64,000 nucleotides of DNA from Bacillota bacterium (GCA_023457255.1 JAEWMB010000008.1:56613-120612); one strand, 5' to 3'. Shown: positions 1 to 9,304, numbered from the stretch's first letter. Made by a program: numbers and translations. The notes: generated by a model not told the origin, from the letters alone.

Positions 1-450
1 CAATTTCGCATGATGGGATAGGGCACAGGCAAGGGATAATTTCATTCGCATTCCTCTTGAATAATCCTTAATGATTTTAGTTTCAGGCAATCGGAATTTT
101 TCGGCATATTGGTAAAAAAGAGTGGAATTCCATTGCTTATAGATTCCCTTCATGACATGGTTTACATTTTTTAAGTTCAGTACTTCCGGCAAACAACAGT
201 CATCAAATACGACCCCAATACTTTCTTTTATTTTTACAGAAAGATTACGATTATCTTCACCTAATATGGTAATGCTTCCCTCCTGTCTTTTTATTGTATC
301 TAAAATTAATTTTATCGTCGTACTTTTTCCGGCACCATTTTCTCCAACAAACCCTAAAATAGAGCCGGTTGGAAGGTTAAGGCTGATATGGTCTAACGTA
401 AAGTCAGAATACTTCTTGGTTACATTGTTTAGTTCTAAAGCATATTCCAT
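1..450 (-). CDS. ABC transporter ATP-binding protein (partial, C-terminus outside window)
   Basis: The minus-strand frame opening at 450 begins MEYALELNNVTKKYSDFTLD and reads to the window edge (about 150 residues). The Walker A motif GENGAGKSTT is at about residue 35 and a signature-like YSRGMRMKLSLA at about 125-136; Walker B and the rest lie beyond position 1. The start is supported by AAGGAG a few bases upstream. It begins 2 bp after the stop of the GntR gene, so the two are translationally coupled. A small GntR followed by an ABC ATPase is the arrangement of YtrA/YtrB-type peptide-antibiotic or cell-wall-stress exporters, so a partner permease is expected outside the window. The family is sure; the substrate is unknown. 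Confidence 0.9.
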   Translation of the reverse strand, partial: MEYALELNNVTKKYSDFTLDHISLNLPTGSILGFVGENGAGKSTTIKLILDTIKRQEGSITILGEDNRNLSVKIKESIGVVFDDCCLPEVLNLKNVNHVMKGIYKQWNSTLFYQYAEKFRLPETKIIKDYSRGMRMKLSLACALSHHAKL

Positions 451-452
451 AG

Positions 453-827
453 CTATTCTCCTTTATAAAGATAGGTTAATAAATCAATGATTTCCAAAAG
501 AGTAACACCGGCAAGAGTGGCTGCTTCTACTGCTTGTTGAAGGTGCTCCTCCATACTACGTAACTGTTCTTCCTTGATAAATTCAATATTTTTACCGGCA
601 ACAAAGCTGCCTTTGCCGGTCATGGAGACGATAAAGCCTTCTCTTTCTAATTCCTCATACGCACGTTTTGTAGTGATAACACTAATCCTTAATTCCTTTG
701 CTAAAAGTCTCATCGAAGGAAGGGCGTCCCCTTCTTTTAATTCACCGGTGATGATAAGATTTTTAATCTGGGAAGTAATTTGGTCATAGATTGGCTGACC
801 ACTTGAATTACTAATGTTTATGTTCAT
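453..827 (-). CDS. GntR-family (YtrA-type) transcriptional regulator
   Basis: This 124-residue protein has a winged helix-turn-helix at about residues 5-75 (GQPIYDQITSQIKNLI, then LPSMRLLAKELRISVITTKR) and only a short helical tail. It lacks the FCD/UTRA effector domain of larger GntR proteins, which is the YtrA subfamily layout. An upstream in-frame Met exists, but the ATG at 827 follows GAGGTCAGT and is preferred. Proteins of this type repress their own operon and the downstream ABC exporter until an antibiotic or envelope signal appears. The coupled ATPase gene and a perfect palindrome in the upstream region (1083-1107) fit autoregulation. The inducer is unknown. Confidence 0.9.
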   Translation of the reverse strand: MNINISNSSGQPIYDQITSQIKNLIITGELKEGDALPSMRLLAKELRISVITTKRAYEELEREGFIVSMTGKGSFVAGKNIEFIKEEQLRSMEEHLQQAVEAATLAGVTLLEIIDLLTYLYKGE

Positions 828-1073
828 ACTGACCTCATTTCTGCACAAGCATGCATGCGTGTGTTTTTCTGCGCATCGGAGTTTGTGTCAAGCAACGTTT
901 GCTTTGCGTACTCGTTCGGCTTGCGAATTTGTGGCTTTTTATTACAGACACAAGGCTGCACACCCTCTCTTATGGGATTCCTTACCTTAATGTGAGTCTT
1001 GAAACGGTAGGTGAAAAGCTTACTATTAATAAGTACTAGGATCCGATGAGTAAAACATGATTCTAATAGCTAT

Positions 1074-1107
1074 ATTATATATAATGTATATATTAATTAT
1101 ATACATT
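1074..1107 (-). promoter_or_regulatory. Candidate promoter and GntR operator palindrome
   Basis: A perfect inverted repeat has arms AATGTATATA (1083-1092) and TATATACATT (1098-1107) around a 5-base AT spacer. A minus-strand TATAAT lies just downstream of it (1079-1074). The palindrome would cover the -35/-10 interval of a promoter reading toward the GntR gene. GntR/YtrA operators are AT-rich palindromes with GT...AC half sites, which fits, but the link is inferred. The rest of the 828-1387 interval holds no gene I can support. Confidence 0.45.
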
Positions 1108-1387
1108 TATTTTAAAAATACAAGAGAGTAATATAAAAAATAAAAAGTTTTTACCAGAGGAGGAAGATTTCTAGCTGCTTTTAAACATTCTATTCTATTT
1201 AGCCACGGTTTTATCCTTGAATCCATGTGTTCCCCTGTCTTATCAACAAAGGTATGCGCTTTTTATGTATACGGGGATTTAATTTTCAACTACAATTATG
1301 ATAGCTTTTTATTATTAGGAGAACTATGAAAACAATCGTGTTATAATAGAACTATTCATAGGGTTGAAAGGAAGAATTATTAATTTC

Positions 1388-1675
1388 ATGAAACGAATCG
1401 AAGAGTTATTATCACTTATCAATCAAAAGATAAAATTATTAAATTCTGAGAGCACCTTAAGGGCAATTTATCTTGAAGAAATAAAAACAATATCTCTAGG
1501 GGATGTTACTCATGGGAGAGTACTTCGTATTCCGATAGAGGATGGCTATTTTCTAAGTTTTCCGGTGCTTCTTGAGTTTGAAATTAATGACTTGCTAAGT
1601 CTATTTAATGAGGCGGATCAAAAAAGAATAAAGGAAGCAATCAATTTACAGAAGTCTTCCGTTTTATTTTGCTAG
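1388..1675 (+). CDS. Small hypothetical protein
   Basis: This is a 95-residue frame beginning MKRIEELLSLINQ, or 103 residues if the TTG at 1364 is used. It has an amphipathic N-terminal helix, a central strand-rich part (GRVLRIPIEDGYFLSFPVLL) and a C-terminal helix. I do not recognise the family. AAAGGAAG at 1367-1374 is rather far from ATG 1388, so the start is uncertain. A TATAAT at 1342-1347 could be its -10 box. It lies about 100 bp upstream of the phosphofructokinase gene on the same strand and may be co-transcribed. Length, position and lack of a better overlapping frame are the only support. Confidence 0.5.
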   Translation: MKRIEELLSLINQKIKLLNSESTLRAIYLEEIKTISLGDVTHGRVLRIPIEDGYFLSFPVLLEFEINDLLSLFNEADQKRIKEAINLQKSSVLFC

Positions 1676-1775
1676 GCTATTGGAAAAGAAGAAGTTTGTG
1701 CTGCGTGCCGCAAACGCATTGATACGTATTGCCTTGCTAACAAGACAAAGAATGTGCGCAGGAATGGGGAGTAAT

Positions 1776-2672
1776 ATGATTTATACAATAACATGGAATC
1801 CGGCACTTGATTATATACTTCATGTGGAGCACCTTACGAAAGGAAAAATTCAACGTACCAAAAGGGAAGAATTATACCCTGGTGGAAAGGGAATTAATGT
1901 TTCTTTGGTTTTATCGGAGTTTGGAGTTAAAAATATAGCTATGGGCTTTCTGGCTGGATTTACCGGGAGAGAGATTGAGCGGCTGTTACAGGAAAAGGGC
2001 TGTGAAACGAGGTTTATCTATACAAGGGAAGGAATGTCACGAATTAATGTTAAAATACGTGACGGCGAAGAAACAGATATTAATGCAAGCGGACCTGTGA
2101 TATCAAAAACCAATATTGATGAGATGATAAGTTTACTATCAAGCCTTAGAACAGAAGATATTTTAGTACTTTCAGGAAGTATCCCATCGATGTTAAGCAG
2201 TAATACTTATGAGATAATGTTAGAAAGTCTCGCATTAAAAGGTGTAAAAACAGTAGTGGATGCAGAAGGGGAACTGCTGCGCAGGGTATTACCGTTTCAT
2301 CCATTTTTAATAAAGCCAAATGAAGAAGAACTTAAAGGGTTGTTTTCAATAAATATAACAAAAATAGAAGAAGTAATCTATTATGCAGGAAAATTACAGG
2401 AACTGGGGGCGAGAAATGTACTGGTATCTCTTGGTGAAAAAGGTGCGGTTTTTGTTACAGAACATAAAGAAATCTATCAAATGGAGGCGGCAAAGGGAGA
2501 GGTTAAGAATACCGTAGGTGCGGGGGATTCTATGTTGGCAGGATTTCTCGCGGGATATACGAAGCTTAGAAGTTATCAAAAGGCATTTGAGCTATCGATA
2601 CAAACAGGAAGTGCATGTGCGTTTAGTGATTGGCTTCCAACCAAAGAACTATATCCTCAAATATTTATATAA
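1776..2672 (+). CDS. fruK: 1-phosphofructokinase (PfkB family)
   Basis: This 298-residue PfkB-family sugar kinase is expected to convert fructose 1-phosphate and ATP to fructose 1,6-bisphosphate. MIYTITWNPALDYILHVEHL is the usual FruK/LacC N-terminus, PGGKGINVS the sugar-binding GGKG motif, and NTVGAGDSMLAGFLAG (residues about 245-260) the C-terminal PfkB signature with the catalytic Asp. The frame stays open upstream to 1680, but ATG 1776 follows GGGGAGTAAT and matches the family N-terminus. No fructose PTS gene or FruR neighbour is present. LacC-type tagatose-6-phosphate kinases are close relatives, so specificity is less certain than family. Confidence 0.87.
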   Translation: MIYTITWNPALDYILHVEHLTKGKIQRTKREELYPGGKGINVSLVLSEFGVKNIAMGFLAGFTGREIERLLQEKGCETRFIYTREGMSRINVKIRDGEETDINASGPVISKTNIDEMISLLSSLRTEDILVLSGSIPSMLSSNTYEIMLESLALKGVKTVVDAEGELLRRVLPFHPFLIKPNEEELKGLFSINITKIEEVIYYAGKLQELGARNVLVSLGEKGAVFVTEHKEIYQMEAAKGEVKNTVGAGDSMLAGFLAGYTKLRSYQKAFELSIQTGSACAFSDWLPTKELYPQIFI

Positions 2673-2709
2673 TTTTATAGAATGCTATGGGGCAGTCTGA
2701 AAAATTGTA

Positions 2710-2738
2710 TCGACAAATAAAGGATATGCCCTTATAAT
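2710..2738 (+). promoter_or_regulatory. Sigma-A promoter upstream of tatD
   Basis: TCGACA (2710-2715), a 17-base spacer, and TATAAT (2733-2738). It lies in the 233-bp gap after the phosphofructokinase gene and would drive tatD-rsmA and possibly the GNAT gene. Confidence 0.6.
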
Positions 2739-2905
2739 AATAGGCATTATAAAATACGAAAATAAAAGCAATAATTTTAGGGAAAACGCCCCCAACAATT
2801 TTAAACCAAAAAGCATTACTTTAAAAAATGTTTACAAAATACTTAATTTGCATAAAAAGCAGATTTATGCTCGCATGTGCCTGCATGGGAAGAAATGAGG
2901 TAAAA

Positions 2906-3694
2906 ATGATATTTGACACACATGCTCATTATGATGATGAAGCATTTGATTTGGATAGAGAAGAAGTATTAAAAAATTTAAAATGTGAGGGTGTTGCAAA
3001 GGTTGTTAATATTGGGGCTAATTTAGAAAGCTCCAAAACATCGATTGCACTTGCAAAGAAGTTTGATACTGTGTATGCTGCAGTAGGGGTACATCCCGAT
3101 TACGCGAAAGAGTTAAATGAAAACAACTTTCAAGTTCTATGTGAGATGGCAAGGGAAGAGAAAGTGGTTGCAATCGGAGAAATTGGTCTAGACTATTATT
3201 GGGATGCGACAGACAGGGAGCTCCAAAAATTTTGGTTTCGGAAACAGCTTCACCTTGCAATTAAAGAAAACCTGCCGGTAGTTATTCATAGCAGAGATGC
3301 AGCGGCGGATACTCTTGAGATGATGAAGGAAGGTGCTGCCTATGCAAAAGAGCAGAACAGAACCTTAAGCGGAATTATACACTGTTTTTCCTATGGAACA
3401 GAAATTGCAGATTATTATTTAAAACATGGATTTTACCTTGGAATTGGTGGAGTTGTTACTTTTAAAAACGGCAGAAAATTAAAGGAAGTTGTTCAAATGG
3501 CTCCGCTATCGAGTCTGGTCCTAGAAACAGACTGTCCTTATCTGGCACCGGTTCCTTATCGCGGGAAACGAAATTATTCCGGGTATCTGTCTTACGTGGC
3601 AGAGGAAATAGCGCTCCTTAAGAAGGTTAGTGTTGAAGAAGTAATCAGGCAGGCAGCGGAAAATGCAAGGAAAGTGTATCAGTTGCAGCAGTAA
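2906..3694 (+). CDS. tatD: TatD-family metal-dependent deoxyribonuclease
   Basis: This 262-residue amidohydrolase-fold nuclease has the full TatD motif series: FDTHAHYDDEAFD at the N-terminus, GEIGLDYY, VIHSRDA, HCFSY, and LETDCPYLAPVPYRGKRN near the C-terminus. These supply the His, Glu and Asp metal ligands. The family cleaves DNA from the 3' end and is tied to DNA repair. The frame is open to 2828, but ATG 2906 follows GAGG and opens with the conserved first strand. In many Firmicutes tatD, rnmV and rsmA are adjacent; here rsmA follows after 123 bp and no rnmV lies between them. Confidence 0.93.
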   Translation: MIFDTHAHYDDEAFDLDREEVLKNLKCEGVAKVVNIGANLESSKTSIALAKKFDTVYAAVGVHPDYAKELNENNFQVLCEMAREEKVVAIGEIGLDYYWDATDRELQKFWFRKQLHLAIKENLPVVIHSRDAAADTLEMMKEGAAYAKEQNRTLSGIIHCFSYGTEIADYYLKHGFYLGIGGVVTFKNGRKLKEVVQMAPLSSLVLETDCPYLAPVPYRGKRNYSGYLSYVAEEIALLKKVSVEEVIRQAAENARKVYQLQQ

Positions 3695-3817
3695 TTACGA
3701 ATCACTGATAATAGAAATTTGTAATGAATGCAATTTTACTATAGAAAGATTCCTGTTTGGCTTACGTCTTTTATCGATAAGATGTAAGCTTCTAAGGCAT
3801 AAGAAAGAGGAAAACAA

Positions 3818-4690
3818 ATGGCGTATTTGGGAAATCCAAAGCAAACAATTGAAATACTTAATAAGTATCGTTTTATATTCCAAAAGAAGTTTGGACAAAA
3901 CTTCTTAATTGATACTCATGTATTGGAGAAAATTATTCGCTCCTCTGAGATTACAAAGGAGGATCTGGTCCTTGAAATTGGGCCCGGTATCGGTACGATG
4001 ACACAATATTTATGTGAACACGCAAGAGAGGTTGTGGCTGTAGAAATTGATAAGAACCTGATTCCAATCTTAGAGCAGGATACGCTATCCTCCTATGACA
4101 ATGTAACGATTATTAATGAGGATATTTTAAAAGTTGATATGAATCAGATTGTGAAAGAGAAGAATAACGGTAAGCCAATTAAGGTGGTTGCAAACTTACC
4201 TTACTATATAACAACCCCAATTATTATGGGTTTATTTGAAGCACATGTTCCAATTGATAATATAACAGTCATGGTACAAAAGGAAGTTGCAGACCGTATG
4301 CAATCCGGTCCGGGAAGTAAGGATTATGGTGCCTTATCGTTAGCAGTTCAGTATTATGCCGATCCATATATTGTTGCAAATGTTCCGCCTAACTGCTTTA
4401 TGCCACGCCCGAATGTAGGTTCCGCTGTAATTCGTTTGACAATTCATCAGAATCCAACGGTTAAGGTAAAGAATGAAAAATTACTGTTTCGGCTAATTCG
4501 TGCTTCATTTAATCAGAGAAGAAAGACACTGGCAAATGGTCTGAATAACTCACCGGAAATTTCCCTGTCAAAAGAAATGATCAGCGAAGCAATTGAAGAA
4601 CTGGGCGTTGTGGCTACGATTCGTGGGGAGGCACTTTCGTTAGAGCAATTTGCAAAGCTAGCGGATATTATTGATTCGAAATTAAAATAG
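3818..4690 (+). CDS. rsmA: 16S rRNA dimethyladenosine transferase RsmA/KsgA
   Basis: This 290-residue S-adenosylmethionine-dependent methyltransferase dimethylates two adjacent adenines in the 3' terminal helix of 16S rRNA during 30S maturation. KKFGQNFL is the classic KsgA N-terminal motif, VLEIGPGIGTMTQ the SAM-binding glycine motif I, and VVANLPYYITTPI the NLPY catalytic motif. MPRPNVGSAVIRL and FNQRRKTLAN are typical of the C-terminal half. AGAGG stands 8 bases before the ATG. Its normal partner rnmV is absent from this site. Confidence 0.96.
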   Translation: MAYLGNPKQTIEILNKYRFIFQKKFGQNFLIDTHVLEKIIRSSEITKEDLVLEIGPGIGTMTQYLCEHAREVVAVEIDKNLIPILEQDTLSSYDNVTIINEDILKVDMNQIVKEKNNGKPIKVVANLPYYITTPIIMGLFEAHVPIDNITVMVQKEVADRMQSGPGSKDYGALSLAVQYYADPYIVANVPPNCFMPRPNVGSAVIRLTIHQNPTVKVKNEKLLFRLIRASFNQRRKTLANGLNNSPEISLSKEMISEAIEELGVVATIRGEALSLEQFAKLADIIDSKLK

Positions 4691-4749
4691 ACGAAAGCAG
4701 ATACGCCAATGTCGTACGCTGTAATATCGTATACAGATAGGAGTTATTT

Positions 4750-5667
4750 GTGAAAGTAAAGTTCTTATGCCGTTTACTTCCTCATCATAAGCAGCAGATT
4801 GACAGACTGCTGCCCCTAAACAGTGAGGGTAGAGTAAGAGAAGAGATGGAAGCTGGTGTACAGGTATATAAGGAATCTGGCTTGCCGCCCTTTGCCCTTC
4901 TTTATGAAGGAGAAATAGTGGCAGGTTTCTTTGTATTGCTATATGTGGAAGAGGATAGTGAGGGAGCGCTTGCTGCGGAGGGAAGATTTTATATACGTGG
5001 AAATGAGAAAGCATATGCAAAACATCTAATACAGAGCATGAAAGAAGAATATGAAGAGCTAAGACATCTGTCGGTGCTAAGTGAGGAGGAAGTTTCTTTC
5101 CTGGCTGACTGCTCTCATTATGCGGAGTATTTTATGCGCCGTTCCAGGGCAAGCAGCACAAAGGTATCAGACTCTTTCGTTAAGGATACTCCTAATACCG
5201 AAATAACGGTTGAAGAGAATAGCATTCTAAATCATGAGGATTGGGGCAGAGTGCCACTTTTAGTAGAGCCAATGGATCAAACAAAGGAAGAAGAGCTGCG
5301 GTTTTATCTTGAAACTTTAAAAGGCATCTTCTTTATGAGTGATGAAGCTGCTGTTTGCCATCTTAAGGAGTGTTTTAAGGATAGTGGCTGTAAATTATAT
5401 GTTGTAAAAATTGGTGAAAAGATGGTTGGTACGTGCGGTGCTTATTTAGGTACGAAATCTGATACAATTTTTGATATTGCCATCTGTAACACTGAGCAGG
5501 GGAAAGGCTATGGAAGGCTGCTGTTATCTAAGTTTCTGCAAATGCTGTCTGATCCGCTAAAAGATATCATACTTCAAGTCAGTACAAAAAGTGAAGCTGC
5601 ATACCATCTTTATGAAGAGTATGGATTTCATACAGAGCAGAAGCTATATTTTTATGTAGTGTGGTAG
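4750..5667 (+). CDS. GNAT-family N-acetyltransferase, two-domain
   Basis: This 305-residue protein starts at GTG, preceded by AGGAG. The C-terminal half (about 190-305) is a GNAT acetyl-CoA-binding fold: KIGEKMVGTCGAYLG gives the central strands, QGKGYGRLLLSKFL the pyrophosphate-binding motif A, and AAYHLYEEYGF the last helix and strand. The N-terminal half (1-150) is unrecognised and may be a degenerate second acetyltransferase domain. It begins 59 bp after rsmA and is probably in the same transcript. The acceptor substrate cannot be told from sequence. Confidence 0.85.
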   Translation: MKVKFLCRLLPHHKQQIDRLLPLNSEGRVREEMEAGVQVYKESGLPPFALLYEGEIVAGFFVLLYVEEDSEGALAAEGRFYIRGNEKAYAKHLIQSMKEEYEELRHLSVLSEEEVSFLADCSHYAEYFMRRSRASSTKVSDSFVKDTPNTEITVEENSILNHEDWGRVPLLVEPMDQTKEEELRFYLETLKGIFFMSDEAAVCHLKECFKDSGCKLYVVKIGEKMVGTCGAYLGTKSDTIFDIAICNTEQGKGYGRLLLSKFLQMLSDPLKDIILQVSTKSEAAYHLYEEYGFHTEQKLYFYVVW

Positions 5668-5684
5668 TTAAGTTAGAATAATAA

Positions 5685-5726
5685 AAAAAATCCAAGGAAA
5701 AGTCTAGAGTTTCCCTGGATTTTTCT
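5685..5726. terminator. Bidirectional intrinsic terminator
   Basis: The stem AAATCCAAGGAAA / TTTCCCTGGATTT is flanked by A and T runs on both sides. It sits between the convergent GNAT and ABC-F genes and can serve both. Confidence 0.8.
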
Positions 5727-5732
5727 TATATA

Positions 5733-7571
5733 TTAACCTTTGCTATTTTGTTCTTTAATTTTATCAGCGAAATCCTGCAGATAAAGATAGCGCTCCATTT
5801 TCTCTTCTACTTGCAGCTCTATTTCTTCTTTTTCTTTCATAAGAACATCTAATTTTGAGTATTCTGAGGCAGAAGCAGCAATAGAATCCTCCAGATTAGA
5901 AAGCTTTTGTTCCAGTTCTTCAATGTCAGCTTCAATGGTGTTAAATTCCCGCTGTTCGTTGTAGCTAAATTTTAGCTTCTTTTCCGTAGTTCGTGATGCT
6001 TTCTGGTTAATATTATCCGCAGATGGTTTGGATGAATTACCACTATTGTGGATAGAGCCCTCTTTTTCTCCTTGCGGTTGTGGATAACGCCCCATTGCAT
6101 CTTTATAATCAGAATAATTGCCCTCATACTGGCGGATTCCACCATTTTCTTCAAAGGCAAAAATTCGTGTAGCTATCTTATCAAGAAAATAGCGGTCATG
6201 AGACACGGTAATTACAATGCCTTGAAAGCTTATGAGGTAATCCTCCAGAATTGTTAATGTTTTAATGTCTAAGTCGTTTGTTGGCTCATCTAAAATAAGA
6301 ACGTTCGGAGCATCCATTAAGATTTTTAACAGATACAGACGGCGTTTCTCACCACCGCTTAACTTAGAAATCATTTGATGCTGCATAGAACCGGTAAAAA
6401 GAAATTTTTCACACATCTGGGAGGCTGTAATGGTTCCTTCCGTGGTCTGGATGAAATCTGCAGTCTGGCGGATGTAATCCAGTACTTTTTGATTTTCCTC
6501 CATATATTCATTTTCCTGAGAAAAGTATCCGAGCTTTACAGTCGATCCCTTAATCACCGAACCGCTGTCGGGTTCAATTGTTTGTGTCAGGATTTTAAGC
6601 AAGGTGGATTTCCCGCAGCCATTTGGACCGATAATTCCGATATAATCTCCGGGTAAAAAGATATAGGAAAAACTGTTGATTAAGACTTCGCCTTCATAGG
6701 ATTTACAGATGTTTTCAAGCTCTAATGTTTTCCTTCCCAAGCGTGAAGAGATAGAAGACATCTCTACGGACTGATCCACTTCAAGTTTTTTACGGTCACG
6801 AAGCTCCTCAAAGCGTGAAATATGAGCTTTTTGTTTGGTAGAGCGGGCTCTTGCACCACGCATCATCCACTCAAGTTCTACTCGGTAGAGACTCTGGTTC
6901 TTTCTCTCCGTCGCCAGTTCCATCTCCTCACGTTCTGCCTTTAGCTCTAAGAATTTAGAATAATTGGCAGTATAGGAAAACAGTTTACTTTTGTCCAATT
7001 CCACGATACGATTGGTAACACGGTCAAGGAAATAACGGTCATGAGTTATCATGATAAAGGCACCGCGAAACTTTGTTAAGTAGTCTTCAAGCCACTCTGT
7101 CATAGAACTGTCTAAATGATTCGTAGGCTCATCTAATACTAGGATATCTGCTTCTGTCAGCAAGGTACGAACGAGTGCAATTCTCTTCTTTTGACCGCCG
7201 GAAAGATAGGTGGTTTTTTGATTACAGTCTTTGATACCAAGCTTTAAAAGCATTGCTTTTGCCTCTCCGGCAAGGTTTCGATACTCTTCTTTGGCTGTTT
7301 TACCTTCAATTACATTTTCAAGAATGGTAAGTGATTCATCAAACTGAGGAGTCTGAGGCAAATATTCGATTCTTACCTGCTTTCCTTTGGTGATAGTACC
7401 TTCCTCTGGTTCTTCTATTCCTGCAATTATCTTTAATAGCGTTGATTTTCCGGTACCGTTAATTCCAATGACACCAATTCTGTCATTCTCATTAATCCCC
7501 AGGCTTACTTTATCAAACAGCATACGTTCGGTGTAACTCTTGCTGATGTTTTCCATGGTTAATAAATTCAT
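5733..7571 (-). CDS. ABC-F family ATPase (Uup-like)
   Basis: This 612-residue protein has two ABC domains and no membrane segment. Walker A motifs are GINGTGKST and GPNGCGKST, signatures LSGGQKKR and LSGGEKRR, and Walker B strands ILVLDEPTNHLD and VLILDEPTNDLD. The linker between the domains (about 225-285) is charged and helical, and the C-terminus (about 540-612) is a coiled coil as in Uup. ABC-F proteins act on ribosomes in translation regulation or antibiotic protection; Uup-like members are housekeeping. The frame extends to 7592, but ATG 7571 follows CGGAG and matches the family. No antibiotic gene is adjacent, so a resistance role is not implied. Confidence 0.92.
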   Translation of the reverse strand: MNLLTMENISKSYTERMLFDKVSLGINENDRIGVIGINGTGKSTLLKIIAGIEEPEEGTITKGKQVRIEYLPQTPQFDESLTILENVIEGKTAKEEYRNLAGEAKAMLLKLGIKDCNQKTTYLSGGQKKRIALVRTLLTEADILVLDEPTNHLDSSMTEWLEDYLTKFRGAFIMITHDRYFLDRVTNRIVELDKSKLFSYTANYSKFLELKAEREEMELATERKNQSLYRVELEWMMRGARARSTKQKAHISRFEELRDRKKLEVDQSVEMSSISSRLGRKTLELENICKSYEGEVLINSFSYIFLPGDYIGIIGPNGCGKSTLLKILTQTIEPDSGSVIKGSTVKLGYFSQENEYMEENQKVLDYIRQTADFIQTTEGTITASQMCEKFLFTGSMQHQMISKLSGGEKRRLYLLKILMDAPNVLILDEPTNDLDIKTLTILEDYLISFQGIVITVSHDRYFLDKIATRIFAFEENGGIRQYEGNYSDYKDAMGRYPQPQGEKEGSIHNSGNSSKPSADNINQKASRTTEKKLKFSYNEQREFNTIEADIEELEQKLSNLEDSIAASASEYSKLDVLMKEKEEIELQVEEKMERYLYLQDFADKIKEQNSKG

Positions 7572-7841
7572 TGAATGCTCCGTTCTAAGCACACTAAGTG
7601 CGTATGTTAAGTTTTTGCTGCAACAAAAGACATGATTAGGAATTTACCTTTGTAACTAGACACATTTTACACTATCTATATTATAAAGGCAATGGAAGGG
7701 GATTGATAGGAAACTTATTAAGGCAGTACTTTTTAGTCATATGGGAGCCGGTTATCACATATATTTAGGATAAGACGGGCTCATTATAAATATTCTGGTG
7801 GATAGAGCAAGAACGGTATAGTGGAAGAAAAGGGGTGCAGT

Positions 7842-9146
7842 ATGACCAATTACAAACGTTTTGTATCATATTTTTATCAATATGATTCAGGAAGAAAAAA
7901 TAACAATACTGGGTATGCTAGAATAGAAACTAGTGATGAAATGTGTAAGGTTTCTCTAAATTGTAACCTTCGAACGATTCCTGGCAGGGTATGCAGAGTA
8001 TACTTCGTAAAAAGAAACCGTGATCAAACGGAAGGAATAATGGCAGGAACTGCAGTAACAAAGACAGATGGAGTAGAAGCCAGAGTTACGATGCCAAAGG
8101 GTGTGATAGAAGATACCAATGTACGTTTTTACGAGATTACCGGTATTGTTGTCTGCTTTTCCAAGGATAATTATTTTGTCACGGAGTGGGATAATATACC
8201 GATTACATATCATCAGGTTGCCTCTTTTGAAGATAAAACATTAGATGTCCGGGAAGAAGCGAAAGAAAAGACGGAACCTGAGAAGCAGCCTTCTGTTGTA
8301 GAAATTGTTGATACGAAGACAGAAGAGATGATAGGGATAATTGAGATACCGTCGGAACGAAAAAATCAGACAGATGCTAAGGATACCTTATCTGTGGAAG
8401 ATAAAGCTGTAAGAGAAGATACTATTGTATTGGATGAGAACAGGGACGAGGATATAGGAACGGCAGAACAGATAGCAAGTGAAACTTCAGGAATTGAAGA
8501 AGAGGCTTCCAAAGAGGAGGATATAAAAGCCGCCAATCTTTCAGACACTCCGAGTACAAGTGAAATTTCTGAAGTAAGTAACGATGAGGGGACGGGAGAT
8601 GAAGTAAAAGCAGCAAATACGGAAGAAGAATTTAAAGTGTCTTGTATTGAAGCGGCGCTGACTGAGGCTATAGACGAGGATGAGCTTATCCTTGATGATA
8701 ATGATGAGTTGGTAAATGTCGCAGATTGTAATGCCACACCCAGTTTGTCCGAGAAAGAAGGCTGGTGCGACCACCCATCGGCAAGATCCGTCATGGATCG
8801 TTTTCCTCATATGTATCCTTTTGATGACGGAGAAATAACCGAATGTGTTCGTATTGAACCAAAAGATCTTGGGTTACTGCCTATTGATGCCTGGGTTCTC
8901 GGGAATAATAGCTTTTTACTTCATTCATTCTGTACTTATCGCCACCTTCTTTTTGCAAAGAAGATATCGAGGGAAGGAATATACTATATGGTTATGGTAC
9001 CCGGTGCTTACAATGCCAGGGAAAAACATATGGCTGGAATGTTTGGTTTCAAAGATTTTAAATGTTCAAGAAGGCGTAAGCTAAGAGACGGAGACTTCGG
9101 ATACTGGTATATTTATATTGATTACAGCAGTGTTTGCACTTGCTGA
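7842..9146 (+). CDS. Uncharacterised Lachnospiraceae-type protein (DUF6128-like)
   Basis: This 434-residue soluble protein has three parts. A conserved N-terminal domain (about 1-140, starting MTNYKRFVSYFYQYDSG) is followed by a long acidic low-complexity linker (about 145-320, rich in Glu, Asp, Ser and Thr), then a C-terminal domain (about 325-434) containing RFPHMYPFDDGE, WVLGNNSFLLHSFCTYRHLL and FGYWYIYID. From memory it resembles the DUF6128 proteins of Lachnospiraceae, which have no known function. ATG 7842 follows AAGGGG; an in-frame GTG at 7821 is less likely. There is no signal peptide or membrane segment. It is monocistronic, with a terminator right after. Confidence 0.75.
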   Translation: MTNYKRFVSYFYQYDSGRKNNNTGYARIETSDEMCKVSLNCNLRTIPGRVCRVYFVKRNRDQTEGIMAGTAVTKTDGVEARVTMPKGVIEDTNVRFYEITGIVVCFSKDNYFVTEWDNIPITYHQVASFEDKTLDVREEAKEKTEPEKQPSVVEIVDTKTEEMIGIIEIPSERKNQTDAKDTLSVEDKAVREDTIVLDENRDEDIGTAEQIASETSGIEEEASKEEDIKAANLSDTPSTSEISEVSNDEGTGDEVKAANTEEEFKVSCIEAALTEAIDEDELILDDNDELVNVADCNATPSLSEKEGWCDHPSARSVMDRFPHMYPFDDGEITECVRIEPKDLGLLPIDAWVLGNNSFLLHSFCTYRHLLFAKKISREGIYYMVMVPGAYNAREKHMAGMFGFKDFKCSRRRKLRDGDFGYWYIYIDYSSVCTC

Positions 9147-9191
9147 TTTAACTGATCAATCTGGAGTCTTAATCTGCCTTTATAGAAAATA

Positions 9192-9228
9192 AGGGGAAAA
9201 CCTGATATTAGGTTTTTCCCTTATTTTT
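9192..9228 (+). terminator. Intrinsic terminator
   Basis: GGGAAAACCT and AGGTTTTTCCC around a 6-base loop, followed by TTATTTTT, 45 bp after the preceding stop codon. Confidence 0.85.
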
Positions 9229-9304
9229 CATAATAGACCATAGACTTTAGAATTATTATGATAACCGAATTTCGTTAAAAATAAGAAGCACTGGTTTTTC
9301 TTCT

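Noticed and set aside
851..1039. Open frame of 62 codons on the plus strand
   Set aside because: No RBS, Cys-rich unusual composition and it overlaps the upstream region of the GntR gene; taken as chance.
5733..7571. Antibiotic-resistance ABC-F
   Set aside because: The C-terminal coiled coil and domain pattern fit the housekeeping Uup-like group, and no resistance context is visible.
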